Position numbers and translations under genes: made by a program. Positions 50,189 to 63,858 of a DNA stretch of 64,000 bases are shown here, one piece after another; position 1 is the first letter of the stretch; every line of letters starts with the position of its first letter. Below the pieces are notes generated by a model. It did no database searches. It was given only the letters and a program-made list of their open reading frames with translations, and was not told where the DNA came from. The DNA is from Stutzerimonas stutzeri (lineage in GTDB: Bacteria > Pseudomonadota > Gammaproteobacteria > Pseudomonadales > Pseudomonadaceae): NCBI RefSeq assembly GCF_000219605.1, contig NC_015740.1, positions 3,782,001-3,846,000 of the forward strand, written 5' to 3'.

Positions 50189-51370
50189 ATGCACCTGTTG
50201 CTCAGCAATCCCCAGGTCCTGCGCCTGTTCATCGCCCAGGCGCTGTTCTGGTCCTGTTCGATGACCGGGATCATCTTCACCGCCATCGTCGGCCTGCGCC
50301 TGGCACCAGCGGCCGGTCTCGCCACCCTGCCGCTGGCCCTGCTGATGCTCGGCGGCCTGCTCGCCCTGCAACCACTGGCGGGCCTGATGCAACGCCGCGG
50401 TCGCCGCGCAGGCTTTCTCATCGGTGCGTTGGCCGGCGTGCTGGGCGGGCTGATCAGCGCGCTGTCGCTCTGGCTCGACAGCTTCACCCTGCTCTGTGTC
50501 GGCGCTCTGCCCATCGGCGCCTACCAGGCCTCGGCGATGTATTACCGCTTCGCCGCGCTGGAAGCGGTGAGCGATGCCTTCAAGGGGCGCGCCACGGCCT
50601 GCGTGATCGGCGGCGGCGTGCTGGCGGCGCTGATCGCGCCCACGCTCGGCCACATGGCGCGCGATCTCGCTGACGTGCCCTTCGCTGGCACCTATCTGCT
50701 GATCGCCAGCCTGGCGGCACTGGGGTTCATGGTCTTGGCCGGGCTGCCGGCGACCTCGGGAAAGCCGGCGACCCGCGCCGATGCGGCGGCGGTCAGCTGG
50801 CAGGCGCTGCTCGCACGGCCGACCGTTCGCGCCGCGGTGCTGACCACCGCTGCCGGCCATGGCCTGATGATCCTGGTGATGAACGCCACGCCCCTGGCGA
50901 TGCATGGCGAAGGTCTGGATCTGCACGCCAGCGGCCAAGTCATCCAGTGGCACATGCTCGGCATGTTCCTCCCGGCGTTCGTCGCCGGGCCGCTGGTGGA
51001 CCGCTTCGGCTGCCGGCTGGTCGCCTGCCTTGGCGGAGGACTGCTGATCGACAGCGCAGTGGTCGCCCTGCTCGGCGTCAGCCACTGGCACTTCCTGCTC
51101 AGCAGCTGCCTGCTCGGCATCGGCTGGAACCTCATGCTCGTCGCCGGCACCACCCAGCTGGGCCAGGGCCACACCGCGAGCGAACGCGCGCGGGCACAGG
51201 GCCTGATGGAGCTGAGCAACGGCAGCGTCGCCGCAGCCATGTCGTTCGCCTCCGGCGCGCTGATCGCCCAGGCGGGCTGGGCGGCGGTGAACATCGGGCT
51301 GCTGCCCATCGTGACGCTGGTGGTGCTGGTGCAGGTTGCGCAGGGCTATCGGCAAAGGCAGGCGGCGTAA
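50189..51370 (+). CDS. Major facilitator superfamily transporter
   Basis: A 393-residue MFS protein with 12 predicted helices. Landmarks are the loop LMQRRGRRAGFLIGALAGVLGG between helices 2 and 3 (a motif A-like basic loop) and GPLVDRFGCRLVACLGGGLLIDSAVV for the matching loop in the second half. The substrate is unknown. AAGGAG lies 9 nt before the ATG. It probably forms a unit with the preceding GlxA-like regulator. Confidence 0.88.
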   Translation: MHLLLSNPQVLRLFIAQALFWSCSMTGIIFTAIVGLRLAPAAGLATLPLALLMLGGLLALQPLAGLMQRRGRRAGFLIGALAGVLGGLISALSLWLDSFTLLCVGALPIGAYQASAMYYRFAALEAVSDAFKGRATACVIGGGVLAALIAPTLGHMARDLADVPFAGTYLLIASLAALGFMVLAGLPATSGKPATRADAAAVSWQALLARPTVRAAVLTTAAGHGLMILVMNATPLAMHGEGLDLHASGQVIQWHMLGMFLPAFVAGPLVDRFGCRLVACLGGGLLIDSAVVALLGVSHWHFLLSSCLLGIGWNLMLVAGTTQLGQGHTASERARAQGLMELSNGSVAAAMSFASGALIAQAGWAAVNIGLLPIVTLVVLVQVAQGYRQRQAA

Positions 51371-51392
51371 CGCTGCGCAGCCGGACGCGCGT

Positions 51393-51767
51393 TCAGGACA
51401 GTTTCTGCTCGGAAATCAGGTGGATGATGTTGGCCGGGCTGGAGATCCAGAACGCGCGGAAGCCGTCAGGCAGGGGTTCGATTTCATCTCGACGGGCGCA
51501 ATGGCGCTGTTGCAGAAGGGCCGATGCAGCGTCCAGATCGTCCGTCACCACCTCCAGCCAGATCTCTGCCTGGCTGATGCCCGCCACGCGATCGAGCCAG
51601 AGCACCTTGTCGCCGAACTCGAAGCGCGGCGTCTGTTCGCCATCCGCGTCGGTCGGTGTCAGCTCCCTCAGCCCCAGGGTTTCACGGTAGAAGGCGACGG
51701 CGCTCGTGTACTCGTGGGTGGGCACCTTCATTGCCATGTTTCGGCCGGGCAGAAATCTTGGATTCAT
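51393..51767 (-). CDS. VOC family protein
   Basis: A 124-residue vicinal-oxygen-chelate domain protein: SAVAFYRETLGLRELTPTDADGEQTPRFEFGDKVLWLDRV, then IWLEVVTDDLDAASALLQQR and IEPLPDGFRAFWISSPANIIHLISE. The E of IWLEVV and H of IIHLIS are possible metal ligands; the first His is replaced or missing. GGAG lies 7 nt before the ATG. Convergent with the MFS gene. Function unknown. Confidence 0.82.
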   Translation of the reverse strand: MNPRFLPGRNMAMKVPTHEYTSAVAFYRETLGLRELTPTDADGEQTPRFEFGDKVLWLDRVAGISQAEIWLEVVTDDLDAASALLQQRHCARRDEIEPLPDGFRAFWISSPANIIHLISEQKLS

Positions 51768-51873
51768 CGGGTCGCTCCACTGGCGCGCCGACCAACCCGG
51801 CCGGCGCCGCTAGCAAGCCAGTACAGACGCCATCGGCCGTGCACGCAAGGCGCCAGGTAGGCGCTGCGGCTGC

Positions 51874-52584
51874 TCAGCGCGGCCTGACGCCGTCCAGGAT
51901 CAGCGCCTGCAGACTCCTGAGCGTCTCCTCGAAGAACGCCGGATCATCCAGCGTCTTGCCGGCCACGGCCTCGACCTGCACGCGGAAGTCGGCGTAGTGC
52001 TGGGTGGTCGCCCACAGCGAAAAGATCAGGTGATGCGGCGCGATGGGCGCGAGCTTGCCGGCGTCGATCCAGGCCTGGATCACCGCGACCTTGTTCTCGA
52101 CCAGATCGTGCAACGGCTGCTGCAGCTCACCCAGCAGCAGCGGCGCGCCCTGCATGATCTCCATGCAGAACAGCCGCGATTCGGCGGGATGGTCGCGGGA
52201 GAGTTCGAGCTTGACCCGCAGGTATTCGCTGATCGCCTCGACTGGGTCCTGCTCAACGCTGAATGCTTGCAGTGGCTGTAACCAGACCTCCAGCAGCTGC
52301 CGCAGGACGTTGGTGTACAGCTCTTCCTTGTTGCCGAAGTAGTACAGCAGGTTGGTCTTGGAGACGTCTGCCTGGGTCGCCACCTGATCGAGGCTGGTGC
52401 CGTGCAGGCCGAAGCGAGAGAACAGCTCAAGCGCGGCGTGGAGGATGCTGGTGCGCTTGCTTTCGATCATGCGCAGGCGGCGGTCCTGGGCGCTGGCGCT
52501 TGGTACGCGGGTCGCGCCCTTGAGCCGAGGGGTCTTGCTGGCAGTGAGGCGCTTGCGGGGCGGAACGGGAGGCTGATCTGTCAC
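51874..52584 (-). CDS. rutR: RutR, TetR-family regulator of pyrimidine degradation
   Basis: TetR-type regulator whose ligand in E. coli is uracil or thymine, and which controls the rut operon. From GTG 52584 the protein is 236 residues: a basic N-terminal tail, the HTH (RTSILHAALELFSRFGLHGTSLDQVATQADVSKTNLLYYFGNKEELY), and a C-terminal ligand domain with SRLFCMEIMQGAPLL and FSLWATTQHYADF, strongly RutR-like. An in-frame ATG at 52752 is rejected because it would put coding sequence over the NtrC and RutR sites. It is divergent from rutA and probably autoregulated through the operator at 52713-52728. Confidence 0.9.
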   Translation of the reverse strand: MTDQPPVPPRKRLTASKTPRLKGATRVPSASAQDRRLRMIESKRTSILHAALELFSRFGLHGTSLDQVATQADVSKTNLLYYFGNKEELYTNVLRQLLEVWLQPLQAFSVEQDPVEAISEYLRVKLELSRDHPAESRLFCMEIMQGAPLLLGELQQPLHDLVENKVAVIQAWIDAGKLAPIAPHHLIFSLWATTQHYADFRVQVEAVAGKTLDDPAFFEETLRSLQALILDGVRPR

Positions 52585-52670
52585 GGGATTACCGGATGGG
52601 TTCGAACGAGGCGCTACTGTAGCGCGGCGAGCGTGCGGCGCACGAGCGACGAAGGCAGCAAGCGACTGCT

Positions 52671-52705
52671 GCACGATCTTCGTGCGCCGCGCACAAACCA
52701 GGTGC
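52671..52705 (+). promoter_or_regulatory. Tandem NtrC-type enhancer sites for rutA
   Basis: Two perfect GCAC-N7-GTGC palindromes: GCACGATCTTCGTGC (52671-52685) and GCACAAACCAGGTGC (52691-52705). Their centres are 20 bp apart. The proximal one ends 77 bp before the -24 element. The same pair occurs upstream of the oxygenase operon. Confidence 0.8.
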
Positions 52706-52712
52706 TCCGATT

Positions 52713-52728
52713 CAGACCAAATGGTCCA
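52713..52728 (+). promoter_or_regulatory. RutR operator upstream of rutA
   Basis: CAGACCAAATGGTCCA contains GACCA-AA-TGGTC, a perfect match to the core of the RutR consensus TTGACCA-N2-TGGTCAA. It lies between the NtrC sites and the sigma-54 promoter, where a repressor could block looping. Confidence 0.8.
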
Positions 52729-52781
52729 CATTACACCACCTAAATAACTCATCTCCTTGATTCAAAAGCAAAATCAGATTC

Positions 52782-52797
52782 TGGCCTGCATCCTGCT
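52782..52797 (+). promoter_or_regulatory. Sigma-54 (-24/-12) promoter for rutABCDEF
   Basis: TGGCCTGCATCCTGCT has GG and GC at exactly the sigma-54 spacing and shares its TGCT end with the oxygenase-operon promoter. The predicted start is near 52808, 60 bp before rutA. Confidence 0.8.
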
Positions 52798-52867
52798 AAT
52801 GCACTTGCGACCCTGCCCGTCACGTTCGGGCAGCGCTTTCTAGTCATTGCGTACAGAGGTGCTACCC

Positions 52868-53949
52868 ATGGATGTTGGTGTTTTCATTCCGATCGGCAAC
52901 AACGGCTGGCTCATCTCCGAGAATGCGCCGCAGTACATGCCGACCTTCGAACTGAACAAAGCCATCGTGCAGAAGGCCGAGGGCTACGGATTCGACTTCG
53001 CGCTGTCGATGATCAAGCTGCGCGGCTTCGGTGGTAAGACCGAGTTCTGGGAGCACAACCTGGAATCCTTCACGCTGATGGCGGGCCTGGCCGCGGTCAC
53101 CAGCAAGATCCAGCTGTTCGCGACTGCCGCAACGCTCACTCTGCCGCCGGCCATCGTCGCGCGCATGGCCTCGACCATCGACTCGATCTCCGGCGGGCGC
53201 TTTGGCGTGAATCTCGTCACCGGCTGGCAGAAGCCGGAATACAGCCAGATGGGCATGTGGCCGGGCGACGAATTCTTCGGCACGCGCTACCAGTATCTCG
53301 GAGAGTACGCCCAGGTGCTGCGCGACCTCTGGGCCACCGGGCGTAGCGACTTCAAGGGCGAGCACTTCCAGATGGAGGACTGCCGCGTCAGCCCGAAACC
53401 CCAGGCGGACATGAAGATCATCTGCGCTGGCTCCTCGGACGCCGGCATGGCCTTCTCGGCGCAGTACGCCGATTACAACTTCTGCTTCGGCAAGGGCGTG
53501 AACACCCCCACCGCCTTCGCCCCGGCCACCGAGCGGCTGCTCAAGGCCACTGAGAAGACTGGCCGCCACGTCACCTCCTGTGTGCTGTTCATGGTGATCG
53601 CCGACGAAACCGACGAAGCCGCCCGCGCCAAGTGGGAGCACTACAAGGCCGGCGCGGATGAGGAAGCCATCGCCTGGCTTGGCGAGCAGGGTGCCGCCGA
53701 CAAGGGCGCCGACAGCAACATCCGGCAGATGGCCGACCCGACTTCGGCAGTGAACATCAACATGGGCACGCTGGTGGGTTCCTACGCCAATGTAGCGAGG
53801 ATGCTCGATGAGATCGCCACGGTGCCCGGCATGCAGGGCGTGATGCTGACCTTCGACGATTTCCTCGAGGGCGTCGAAGCCTTCGGCCAGAAGATCCAGC
53901 CGCTGATGCAGAGCCGCCGGCACGTCACCGCGCTAAAGGAATCGGCCTG

Positions 53950-53950
<1 letters not shown>
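52868..53950 (+). CDS. rutA: Pyrimidine monooxygenase RutA
   Basis: FMN-dependent luciferase-like monooxygenase that opens the uracil or thymine ring with O2, giving a ureidoacrylate-level product. The 360 residues show the family start ([22 protein letters not shown]), the [41 protein letters not shown] segment and the bacterial luciferase signature around [40 protein letters not shown] lies 7 nt before the ATG. RutF should supply reduced flavin. Head of rutABCDEF; the stop overlaps the rutB start. Confidence 0.97.
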
Positions 53951-55162
<1,212 letters not shown>

Positions 55163-55226
55163 CGCCTACCAGAGCGGGTCAGCCGGCACGCCGGCGGCCC
55201 GCATCTCGACCCCGCGGAGGTATGAC

Positions 55227-56024
55227 ATGCACTACGAACTTCATGGCCGCATGGAGCCGGATGCACCGACCCTGGTGCTCAGTTCCGGCCTCGGCGGCGC
55301 CGCTGCCTTCTGGACGCCGCAGCTGCCCGCTCTGACCCAGGACTACCGGGTGCTGGTCTACGATCAGTTAGGGACCAACAGGAGCCCGGCGAACCTGCCG
55401 GCGGGCTATTCCATCGAGTCCATGGCAGTGGAATTGCTGGAGCTGCTGGATACCCTGGGCATCCGCCGCTGCCATTTCATCGGCCATGCACTCGGCGGGC
55501 TGATCGGCTTGCAGATCGCCCTGCTGCGGCCGCAGCTGTTGCAGAGCCTGGTGCCGATCAATGCCTGGGACAGCCCCAACCCGCACAGCGCGCGCTGTTT
55601 CGCGGTGCGCCTGAAACTGCTGCACGACAGCGGCCCGGCAGCCTATATACAGGCGCAGTCGCTGTTCCTCTACCCGGCCGACTGGATCGCGGCCAACAGC
55701 GAGCGACTGGCACGCGACGATGCCCATGCACTGGCGCATTTTCCACCGACGATGAATCTGGTGCGGCGCATCGAGGCGCTGCTGGCCTTCGATATCGAGG
55801 CCGAGCTGCCGCGCATCACCACCCCGACCCTGCTGATCGCCAACCGCGACGACATGCTGGTGCCCTGGCAGCGTTCGCAGCACCTGGCCGACGTCATGCC
55901 CAACGCACAGCTGGCGCTGCTGAACTACGGTGGCCACGCGTCCAGCGTCAGCGACAGCGAACCCTTCAACCAGATACTGCTGGACCATCTTGCCGAGCAA
56001 TGCGGCCAGGTCGCAGCAGCCTGA
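55227..56024 (+). CDS. rutD: RutD, alpha/beta-hydrolase fold protein
   Basis: A 265-residue alpha/beta-hydrolase-fold protein that assists aminoacrylate hydrolysis to malonic semialdehyde and ammonia. The nucleophile elbow reads GHALGG: the catalytic Ser of GxSxG is replaced by Ala, as in other RutD proteins, so it is not a classical serine esterase. [36 protein letters not shown] is a typical start. GGAGG lies upstream of the ATG. Confidence 0.95.
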   Translation: MHYELHGRMEPDAPTLVLSSGLGGAAAFWTPQLPALTQDYRVLVYDQLGTNRSPANLPAGYSIESMAVELLELLDTLGIRRCHFIGHALGGLIGLQIALLRPQLLQSLVPINAWDSPNPHSARCFAVRLKLLHDSGPAAYIQAQSLFLYPADWIAANSERLARDDAHALAHFPPTMNLVRRIEALLAFDIEAELPRITTPTLLIANRDDMLVPWQRSQHLADVMPNAQLALLNYGGHASSVSDSEPFNQILLDHLAEQCGQVAAA

Positions 56025-56034
56025 GGACCCGAAC

Positions 56035-56625
56035 ATGCACGCCCCCATCGACTCGAATGCCCTCGCCACACTGTTCAGCGAGGCCCGCACCCACAGCGCC
56101 TGGCTGGACAAAACGGTACCGGATGCCCTGCTCGAACAGCTCTACGAACACGTCCGCCTCGGTCCGACCGCGGTCAACAGCTGCCCGGCGCGCTTCGTCT
56201 TCGTGCGCAGCGCCGAGGGCAAGCAGAAGCTCGCGCCCTGCCTGTCCAAGGGCAATCTGGAAAAGACCCTGGCCGCGCCGGTGACGGTGATCGTCGCCTA
56301 TGACGAGGACTTCCCGGAAACCCTGCCGGAGCTGTTTCCCTTCGCCGACGCGCGCAGCTGGTACGCCGGGCAGCCGGCACTGATCACCGAGAACGCACTG
56401 CGCAACAGCTCGCTGCAGGCCGGTTATCTGATCCTCGCTGCCCGAGCTTTGGGGCTCGATTGCGGACCGATGTCCGGCTTCGACGGCAAGGCGCTGGATG
56501 CGGCCTTCTTCGCCGGCACGAGCTGGAAATCCAACCTGCTAATCAACCTCGGCTACGGCGATGCCAGCAAGCTGCGCGACCGCCTGCCACGCCTGCCCTT
56601 CGACCGGGCCTGCGTTCTTGCCTGA
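56035..56625 (+). CDS. rutE: RutE, malonic semialdehyde reductase
   Basis: A 196-residue nitroreductase-fold flavoenzyme that reduces malonic semialdehyde to 3-hydroxypropionate, the toxic-intermediate exit of the Rut pathway. Motifs are [43 protein letters not shown] and [13 protein letters not shown] near the C-terminus. It starts 10 bp after rutD, with GAGGA upstream. Confidence 0.95.
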   Translation: MHAPIDSNALATLFSEARTHSAWLDKTVPDALLEQLYEHVRLGPTAVNSCPARFVFVRSAEGKQKLAPCLSKGNLEKTLAAPVTVIVAYDEDFPETLPELFPFADARSWYAGQPALITENALRNSSLQAGYLILAARALGLDCGPMSGFDGKALDAAFFAGTSWKSNLLINLGYGDASKLRDRLPRLPFDRACVLA

Positions 56626-56638
56626 TGGAGAAACGACC

Positions 56639-57163
56639 ATGCAACTGGCTCAATGCGAAACCACCAGTCAATTCAGCGCTTCAGTGATTCGTCAGGATTA
56701 TCGCGACGCCATGGCGCGCCTGGCCGCGGCGGTCAATATCATCACCACCGACGGCCCCAGTGGCCGTGCCGGCTTCACCGCCACCGCGGTGTGCAGCGTC
56801 ACCGACGAACCGCCGACGCTGCTGGTGTGCCTGAACCGCAGCGCATCGGCGCATCCGATCGTCACCGCCAACGGGCAGTTGTGCGTGAACACCCTGGCCG
56901 GTGCGCAGCGGGACTTGTCCAACCTGTTCGGCGGCAAGACGCCCATGGCCGAGCGCTTCGCCGCAGCGCAATGGAGCACCGGCGTGACCGGTTCGCCGCT
57001 GCTCGACGGCGCCACAGTGTCGTTCGACTGCCGCATCAGCCACAGCGCCAGCGTCGGCACCCACGACATCCTCTACTGCGAGGTGCTCGCCGTGTACCGC
57101 CGCGACAGCAGCGACGCGCTGGTGTACTTCGGCCGCAACTACCACGGGCTTTCAAGCACCTGA
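56639..57163 (+). CDS. rutF: RutF, flavin reductase
   Basis: A 174-residue NAD(P)H:flavin oxidoreductase that supplies reduced FMN to RutA. The flavin-reductase-like motif reads [53 protein letters not shown]-terminal [13 protein letters not shown] and YFGRNYHGL are also typical. GGAG precedes the ATG. It is the last gene of the cluster: no rutG (uracil permease) follows, unlike in E. coli. Confidence 0.95.
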   Translation: MQLAQCETTSQFSASVIRQDYRDAMARLAAAVNIITTDGPSGRAGFTATAVCSVTDEPPTLLVCLNRSASAHPIVTANGQLCVNTLAGAQRDLSNLFGGKTPMAERFAAAQWSTGVTGSPLLDGATVSFDCRISHSASVGTHDILYCEVLAVYRRDSSDALVYFGRNYHGLSST

Positions 57164-57218
57164 GCAAACGAATGCTCTCCCATCGGGCGGGCTTGGGCGC
57201 ATCCGCGGTGGTGAATGC

Positions 57219-57307
57219 GGTGGGCTAAAGCCCACCCTACAAAACCTCGAAGCCTTCTGCGCCCGCGCTCCACGTCGCATCCCTCGTAAGGCGGGCTTCA
57301 GCCCACC
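57219..57307. repeat. Pair of REP-like hairpins
   Basis: GGTGGGCT-AA-AGCCCACC (57219-57236) and GGCGGGCT-TC-AGCCCACC (57290-57307) are direct copies of one stem-loop. The first continues into CCTAC, giving the CCACCCTAC/GTAGGGTGG signature also seen in the phhA-phhB repeats. Confidence 0.75.
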
Positions 57308-57438
57308 AGAGCGCGCCAACTCGCCCCAAGCCGGCGACAAGACCGCTATCGCAAACATCCTCGTAACCCAATCCAAGCCTACCCATCTGTTGCGCAATGC
57401 CTGGCACTACCCGATACGCACTCGTATCAACCATAAAC

Positions 57439-57451
57439 GTTATGTTATAAC
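57439..57451 (+). promoter_or_regulatory. Zur box upstream of dksA2-zigA
   Basis: GTTATGTTATAAC matches the Zur-type consensus GTTATA-N-TATAAC at all but one position, in an AT-rich stretch 31 bp before the dksA2 ATG. Zinc-replete Zur should repress from here. Confidence 0.75.
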
Positions 57452-57481
57452 TAATCAATCAACCTTGCCGGGCACCCGCTC

Positions 57482-57886
57482 ATGACCGAAGCCGAACTAC
57501 TCGCCCAACCCGCCGAGGCGTACATGAACGCCGAACAACAGGCCTTCTTCCGCGACTTGCTACTGCAACAGCGCCAAGAATTGCAGAGCCGCATCGCCGA
57601 GGAATTCGACGCCTTGCGCGAAGTTGAACCCAGCAGCGATCCAGCCGACATCGGCAGTGCCGAAGAGCAGCGCCAGTGGCAGCTGCGCGTGCTCGAGCGG
57701 GAAAAGAAGCTGCTGGACAAGATCGACGATGCGCTGGATGCCATCGCCCGCGGCGAATACGGCTGGTGCGCCGAGACTGGCGAACCCATCGGCCTGCAGC
57801 GCCTGCTGTTGCGCCCCACCACGACGCTGTCCATCGAGGCGAAGCAACGCCAGGAACAGCGCGAAAAACACCAACGATCCGCCTGA
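57482..57886 (+). CDS. dksA2: DksA2, zinc-independent DksA paralogue
   Basis: A 134-residue RNA-polymerase-binding DksA/TraR family protein, which works with ppGpp. The coiled coil (ARGE preceded by about 60 helical residues, with EPSSDPADIGSAEEQ at the tip) is intact. Of the four zinc-finger cysteines only the first remains: C-x-x-T in GWCAETGEPIG, then Ser and Ala in TLSIEAKQ. This is the DksA2 form that works under zinc starvation. The Zur box upstream and the zigA gene 9 bp downstream fit this role. Confidence 0.93.
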   Translation: MTEAELLAQPAEAYMNAEQQAFFRDLLLQQRQELQSRIAEEFDALREVEPSSDPADIGSAEEQRQWQLRVLEREKKLLDKIDDALDAIARGEYGWCAETGEPIGLQRLLLRPTTTLSIEAKQRQEQREKHQRSA

Positions 57887-57895
57887 GAGACCGCC

Positions 57896-59097
<1,202 letters not shown>

Positions 59098-59098
<1 letters not shown>

Positions 59099-59742
59099 TG
59101 CTGGCGCAGCAGATCATTCGCCCACAGCCACGCCAGCTGCTGGGCGATTCTCCCGCGATACTCGGCGAAACGCTGAACGATGGCGTCAACCTCGCCGTAT
59201 GGCAGCGCCAGCTGCCGCTGCACATAGCCGAGTTCGCCGACACTCTCCTGGCCCTGGGCGAACCGCTGGCGGAATCGTTGGCGCTCGAACCGGCCGGCGA
59301 CGGTGAGCTGCAGCTGCCAACCCTGGCGGCGGCCTATCGGGACCTTGCCGGCCATGCCGGTTTCGTCGCCGACGTGGCCTGGCTGGTGCGGGCGTTCAGC
59401 TGCCTGGTCGATGCGCGGCGCATTGGCTTGCGTCTGCGCATGCTGGACAAGCCCATGTGCCCGCGCTTTCACGTCGATCATGTCCCCCTGCGACTGATCA
59501 CCACCTACGCCGGCGCAGGTAGCGAATGGCTTCATGAGGGCGGTATGCCGCGTCGGCGCCTGGGCGATCCGACAGCCGAACCGACTGATCCGGCTGCCAT
59601 CCAGCAGCTCGGGGTTGGCGACGTGGCGTTGTTCAAGGGGGAGAAATGGCTGGGTAACGAAGGCGCCGGGATCATTCATCGCTCGCCGCAGGCGACAACG
59701 GCTGAGCGCCGTCTGATCCTGACGCTGGACTGGCTGAGCTGA
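59098..59742 (+). CDS. DUF1826 domain protein of the Zur operon
   Basis: A 214-residue cytoplasmic protein of the DUF1826 family, which co-occurs with COG0523 GTPases under Zur control. Conserved motifs are MCPRFHVDHVPLRLITTYAG (HxDH) and GAGIIHRSPQ...ERRLILTLDW, whose HxD and distal His-Arg order resembles metal-binding residues of double-stranded beta-helix oxygenases; this resemblance is inference. It may be the client or helper of ZigA. Translationally coupled to zigA. A GC-rich palindrome follows the stop. Confidence 0.85.
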
Positions 59743-59749
59743 AGCAAAC

Positions 59750-59767
59750 GGGCCGCAGCTGCGGCCC
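59750..59767. terminator. Palindromic stem-loop after the Zur operon
   Basis: GGGCCGCAGCTGCGGCCC is a perfect palindrome between the convergent DUF1826 and copper-storage genes. It can end transcription from both sides, though there is no long T-tract. Confidence 0.55.
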
Positions 59768-59784
59768 TCCGGATCGGCGACCGA

Positions 59785-60114
59785 TCAGGCTGCCATCTTT
59801 TCGCATTCTTCAGCGCACTTGCGACAGGCCTCGGCGCAGGCCCGGCAATGGTCGTGCTTGTGCTTGCCACACTCCTCGGCGCAATCGCGACAGACCTGCG
59901 CGCAAAGCTTGCAGAAGGCTTTGGCATAGGCACTGTCGCGGGTCATCAGCACTGCTGCGATCGCACACATGTCGGCGCAGTCACGGTCGAGTTCGATGCA
60001 GCGCGCCATCATCTTCACGTCGTCCTCGCGCAAGCAGGATGCCGCGCAGGTCTCGCAGACCAGTGCGCAATTGGAACAGGCCTGGATGCACGACTGGTAA
60101 GTGGAATTGAGCAT
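59785..60114 (-). CDS. Four-helix bundle copper-storage protein (Csp, DUF326)
   Basis: A 109-residue protein with 19 cysteines in repeated CxxxC/CxxC helical spacing (e.g. CSNCALVCETCAASC, CKLCAQVCRDCAEEC and CRACAEACRKCAEEC), the hallmark of Csp proteins that line a helix-bundle core with thiolates and store many Cu(I) ions. No signal peptide is present, so it is the cytosolic Csp3-like type. GGAGG precedes the start. It is monocistronic, with no copper exporter next to it. Confidence 0.92.
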   Translation of the reverse strand: MLNSTYQSCIQACSNCALVCETCAASCLREDDVKMMARCIELDRDCADMCAIAAVLMTRDSAYAKAFCKLCAQVCRDCAEECGKHKHDHCRACAEACRKCAEECEKMAA

Positions 60115-60326
60115 GGAATTTCCTCCATCTGATGTGCCAGCGAAATGCGGTACGGCGGGACCTTCTCCAGGTCATGCGCGCAAACCGCGCCCTACTAGGT
60201 AGAGGTTGGACGATCCATCGAAGTTCAATCCGTTCGCCGGACGGGCCATGCAGCACGACGCAGCGCAGCCGCAGCGGTGCCGCTACAATGGCCACCCCGC
60301 AAACCATCACCGACGCCGTAACTGCC

Positions 60327-62324
<1,998 letters not shown>

Positions 62325-62425
62325 GCCCGTCCGTCGCGGCGCTATCCACATGCGACACCATGGCTCGCCCCGCGGGTCATGGCAGCGCCTAGACTGTGCC
62401 GCGTCTACTTCACGAGGAGATCGCC

Positions 62426-62590
62426 ATGAACATTCTCGTCCGCCCGCTGACGCCGTCACCCGACAGCGCCTGGCAGGTGTGCCTCGACCGGCAGAAAGTC
62501 ACCTTTCGCAGCGAAGCCGAGGCACGCGCCTTCGTCGCAACCCTGCACCGTCGCCTGCAGGCGCCGCATCCCCTGCCACTCAGCGCCTGA
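62426..62590 (+). CDS. Small conserved protein (54 aa)
   Basis: A 54-residue basic protein, MNILVRPLTPSPDSAWQV followed by CLDRQKVTFRSEAEARAF and a short tail ending in PHPLPLSA. GAGGAG lies 5 nt before the ATG, which supports it as a real gene. No domain is recognised; a similar KVTFRSEAEARAF-type stretch occurs in short hypothetical proteins of pseudomonads. It is 4 bp from the 3' end of the convergent pump gene. Confidence 0.65.
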   Translation: MNILVRPLTPSPDSAWQVCLDRQKVTFRSEAEARAFVATLHRRLQAPHPLPLSA

Positions 62591-62593
62591 CAG

Positions 62594-63766
62594 TCATTCC
62601 GTACTGGCGCGCGCCGTGGTGTAGGCGACGATCGTTGCCAGCAGGCCGCACAGGCTGATGATCGCGGCCAAGGGCACTGCGGTGCCGTTGTGCAAAGCCC
62701 CCACCGCGGAAGCGGCGATGGCGGCAATGGTGAACTGCATGCTGCCGAGCAAGGCCGAGGCGCTGCCGGCATTGGCGCGCTGGTCGGCCATGGCGCAGGC
62801 CGTGGCGTTCGGCAGCAGGCAACCGAGGCAGGACACGCAGCAGAACAGCGGAATCAGCAACGGCCAGAGCGATTCCGGCTGTGCGGCCGCCACTGCCAAC
62901 AACGCCAGCGCACTGCCGAAGAAGAACCACACCCAGCGCCGCACCCAGAACTCCGGCCCGCGCCAGCGCACCAGCCGCACGTTGACCTGCGCCATCAGGA
63001 TGAAACCCGCCGCATTGACGCCGAACAGCCAGCCGAAATGCTCCGGCTTGATGCCGTACAGCTCGATGAAAACGAACGGCGAACCGGTGATGTAGGCGAA
63101 CATGCCGGCCATGCACAGCGCGCCGGTCAGTACGTGGCCGATAAAAAAGTGATCGCGGAACAGGCGCAGGTACTGCCCTAGCGCGCCGGACATCGGCTGG
63201 CGCGGCAGCCCGGCCGGATAGGTTTCCGGTAGCCAGAGCGTGACCGCCACCAGGCACATCGCGCTGAACAACGTCAGCAGGATGAAGATCGAAGGCCAGC
63301 CGAACGAGGCCAGCAAGGCCCCGCCCGCCACCGGCGCGAGGATCGGCGCCAGCCCCATCACCAGCATCAGCTGCGAAAACACCTTGGCGCTGGTCATCGG
63401 ATCGCACAGGTCGCGCACCACGGCCCGCGCCACCACCATGCCCGCACAGCCACCAAGCGCCTGGACGAAGCGGACGCCGATCAGCCAGTCCATGGACGGC
63501 GCAAAGGCGCTGGCCAGTGACGCCAGGGTGAACAGCACCACGCCGATCAGTAGCGGGCCGCGTCGCCCGTAACGATCGGCCAGCGGCCCGTAAACCAGCT
63601 GGCCGATGGCCAAGCCGATGAAATAGGCCGCCAGAGAAAGCTGCACGTGATCGACGCTGGTGCCGAACGACTCCGCCAGCAAGGGAAAGGCCGGCAGGTA
63701 CATGTCGATCGCCAGGGGGCCGAACGCGCTGAGCGCACCCAGTATGAGGAGAATCCGCAGAGACAT
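62594..63766 (-). CDS. Bcr/CflA family drug efflux MFS transporter
   Basis: A 390-residue MFS antiporter of the DHA1 Bcr/CflA type with 12 helices. The N-terminus (LGALSAFGPLAIDMYLPAFP) carries the family Asp-Met-Tyr-Leu-Pro motif in helix 1. GQLVYGPLADRYGRRGPLLIG is motif A, and RFVQALGGCAGMVVARAVVRDL is motif C-region. Likely exports drugs or metabolites such as sulfonamides, bicyclomycin or dipeptides. A TetR-type regulator gene starts 204 bp away on the other strand, with an operator between them. Confidence 0.92.
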   Translation of the reverse strand: MSLRILLILGALSAFGPLAIDMYLPAFPLLAESFGTSVDHVQLSLAAYFIGLAIGQLVYGPLADRYGRRGPLLIGVVLFTLASLASAFAPSMDWLIGVRFVQALGGCAGMVVARAVVRDLCDPMTSAKVFSQLMLVMGLAPILAPVAGGALLASFGWPSIFILLTLFSAMCLVAVTLWLPETYPAGLPRQPMSGALGQYLRLFRDHFFIGHVLTGALCMAGMFAYITGSPFVFIELYGIKPEHFGWLFGVNAAGFILMAQVNVRLVRWRGPEFWVRRWVWFFFGSALALLAVAAAQPESLWPLLIPLFCCVSCLGCLLPNATACAMADQRANAGSASALLGSMQFTIAAIAASAVGALHNGTAVPLAAIISLCGLLATIVAYTTARASTE

Positions 63767-63858
63767 CAGAGGCTCACAAGCTGAAAAAGAGACGTGGCCG
63801 AGAGCGTCCATTGGACATCGACCATACGCGGGCATTTACACCGACATGCAAGATGCTG

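Larger units (their letters stand above)
57164..57481. other. rutF-dksA2 intergenic region (318 bp)
   Basis: No gene. It holds two copies of a GGTGGGCT/AGCCCACC hairpin repeat at 57219-57307 and the Zur box at 57439-57451. Confidence 0.75.

Noticed and set aside
52585..52752. Upstream in-frame start for RutR
   Set aside because: It would make coding sequence of the tandem NtrC sites and RutR operator, which are conserved as non-coding DNA at the other promoter, and would add an N-terminal tail atypical for RutR.
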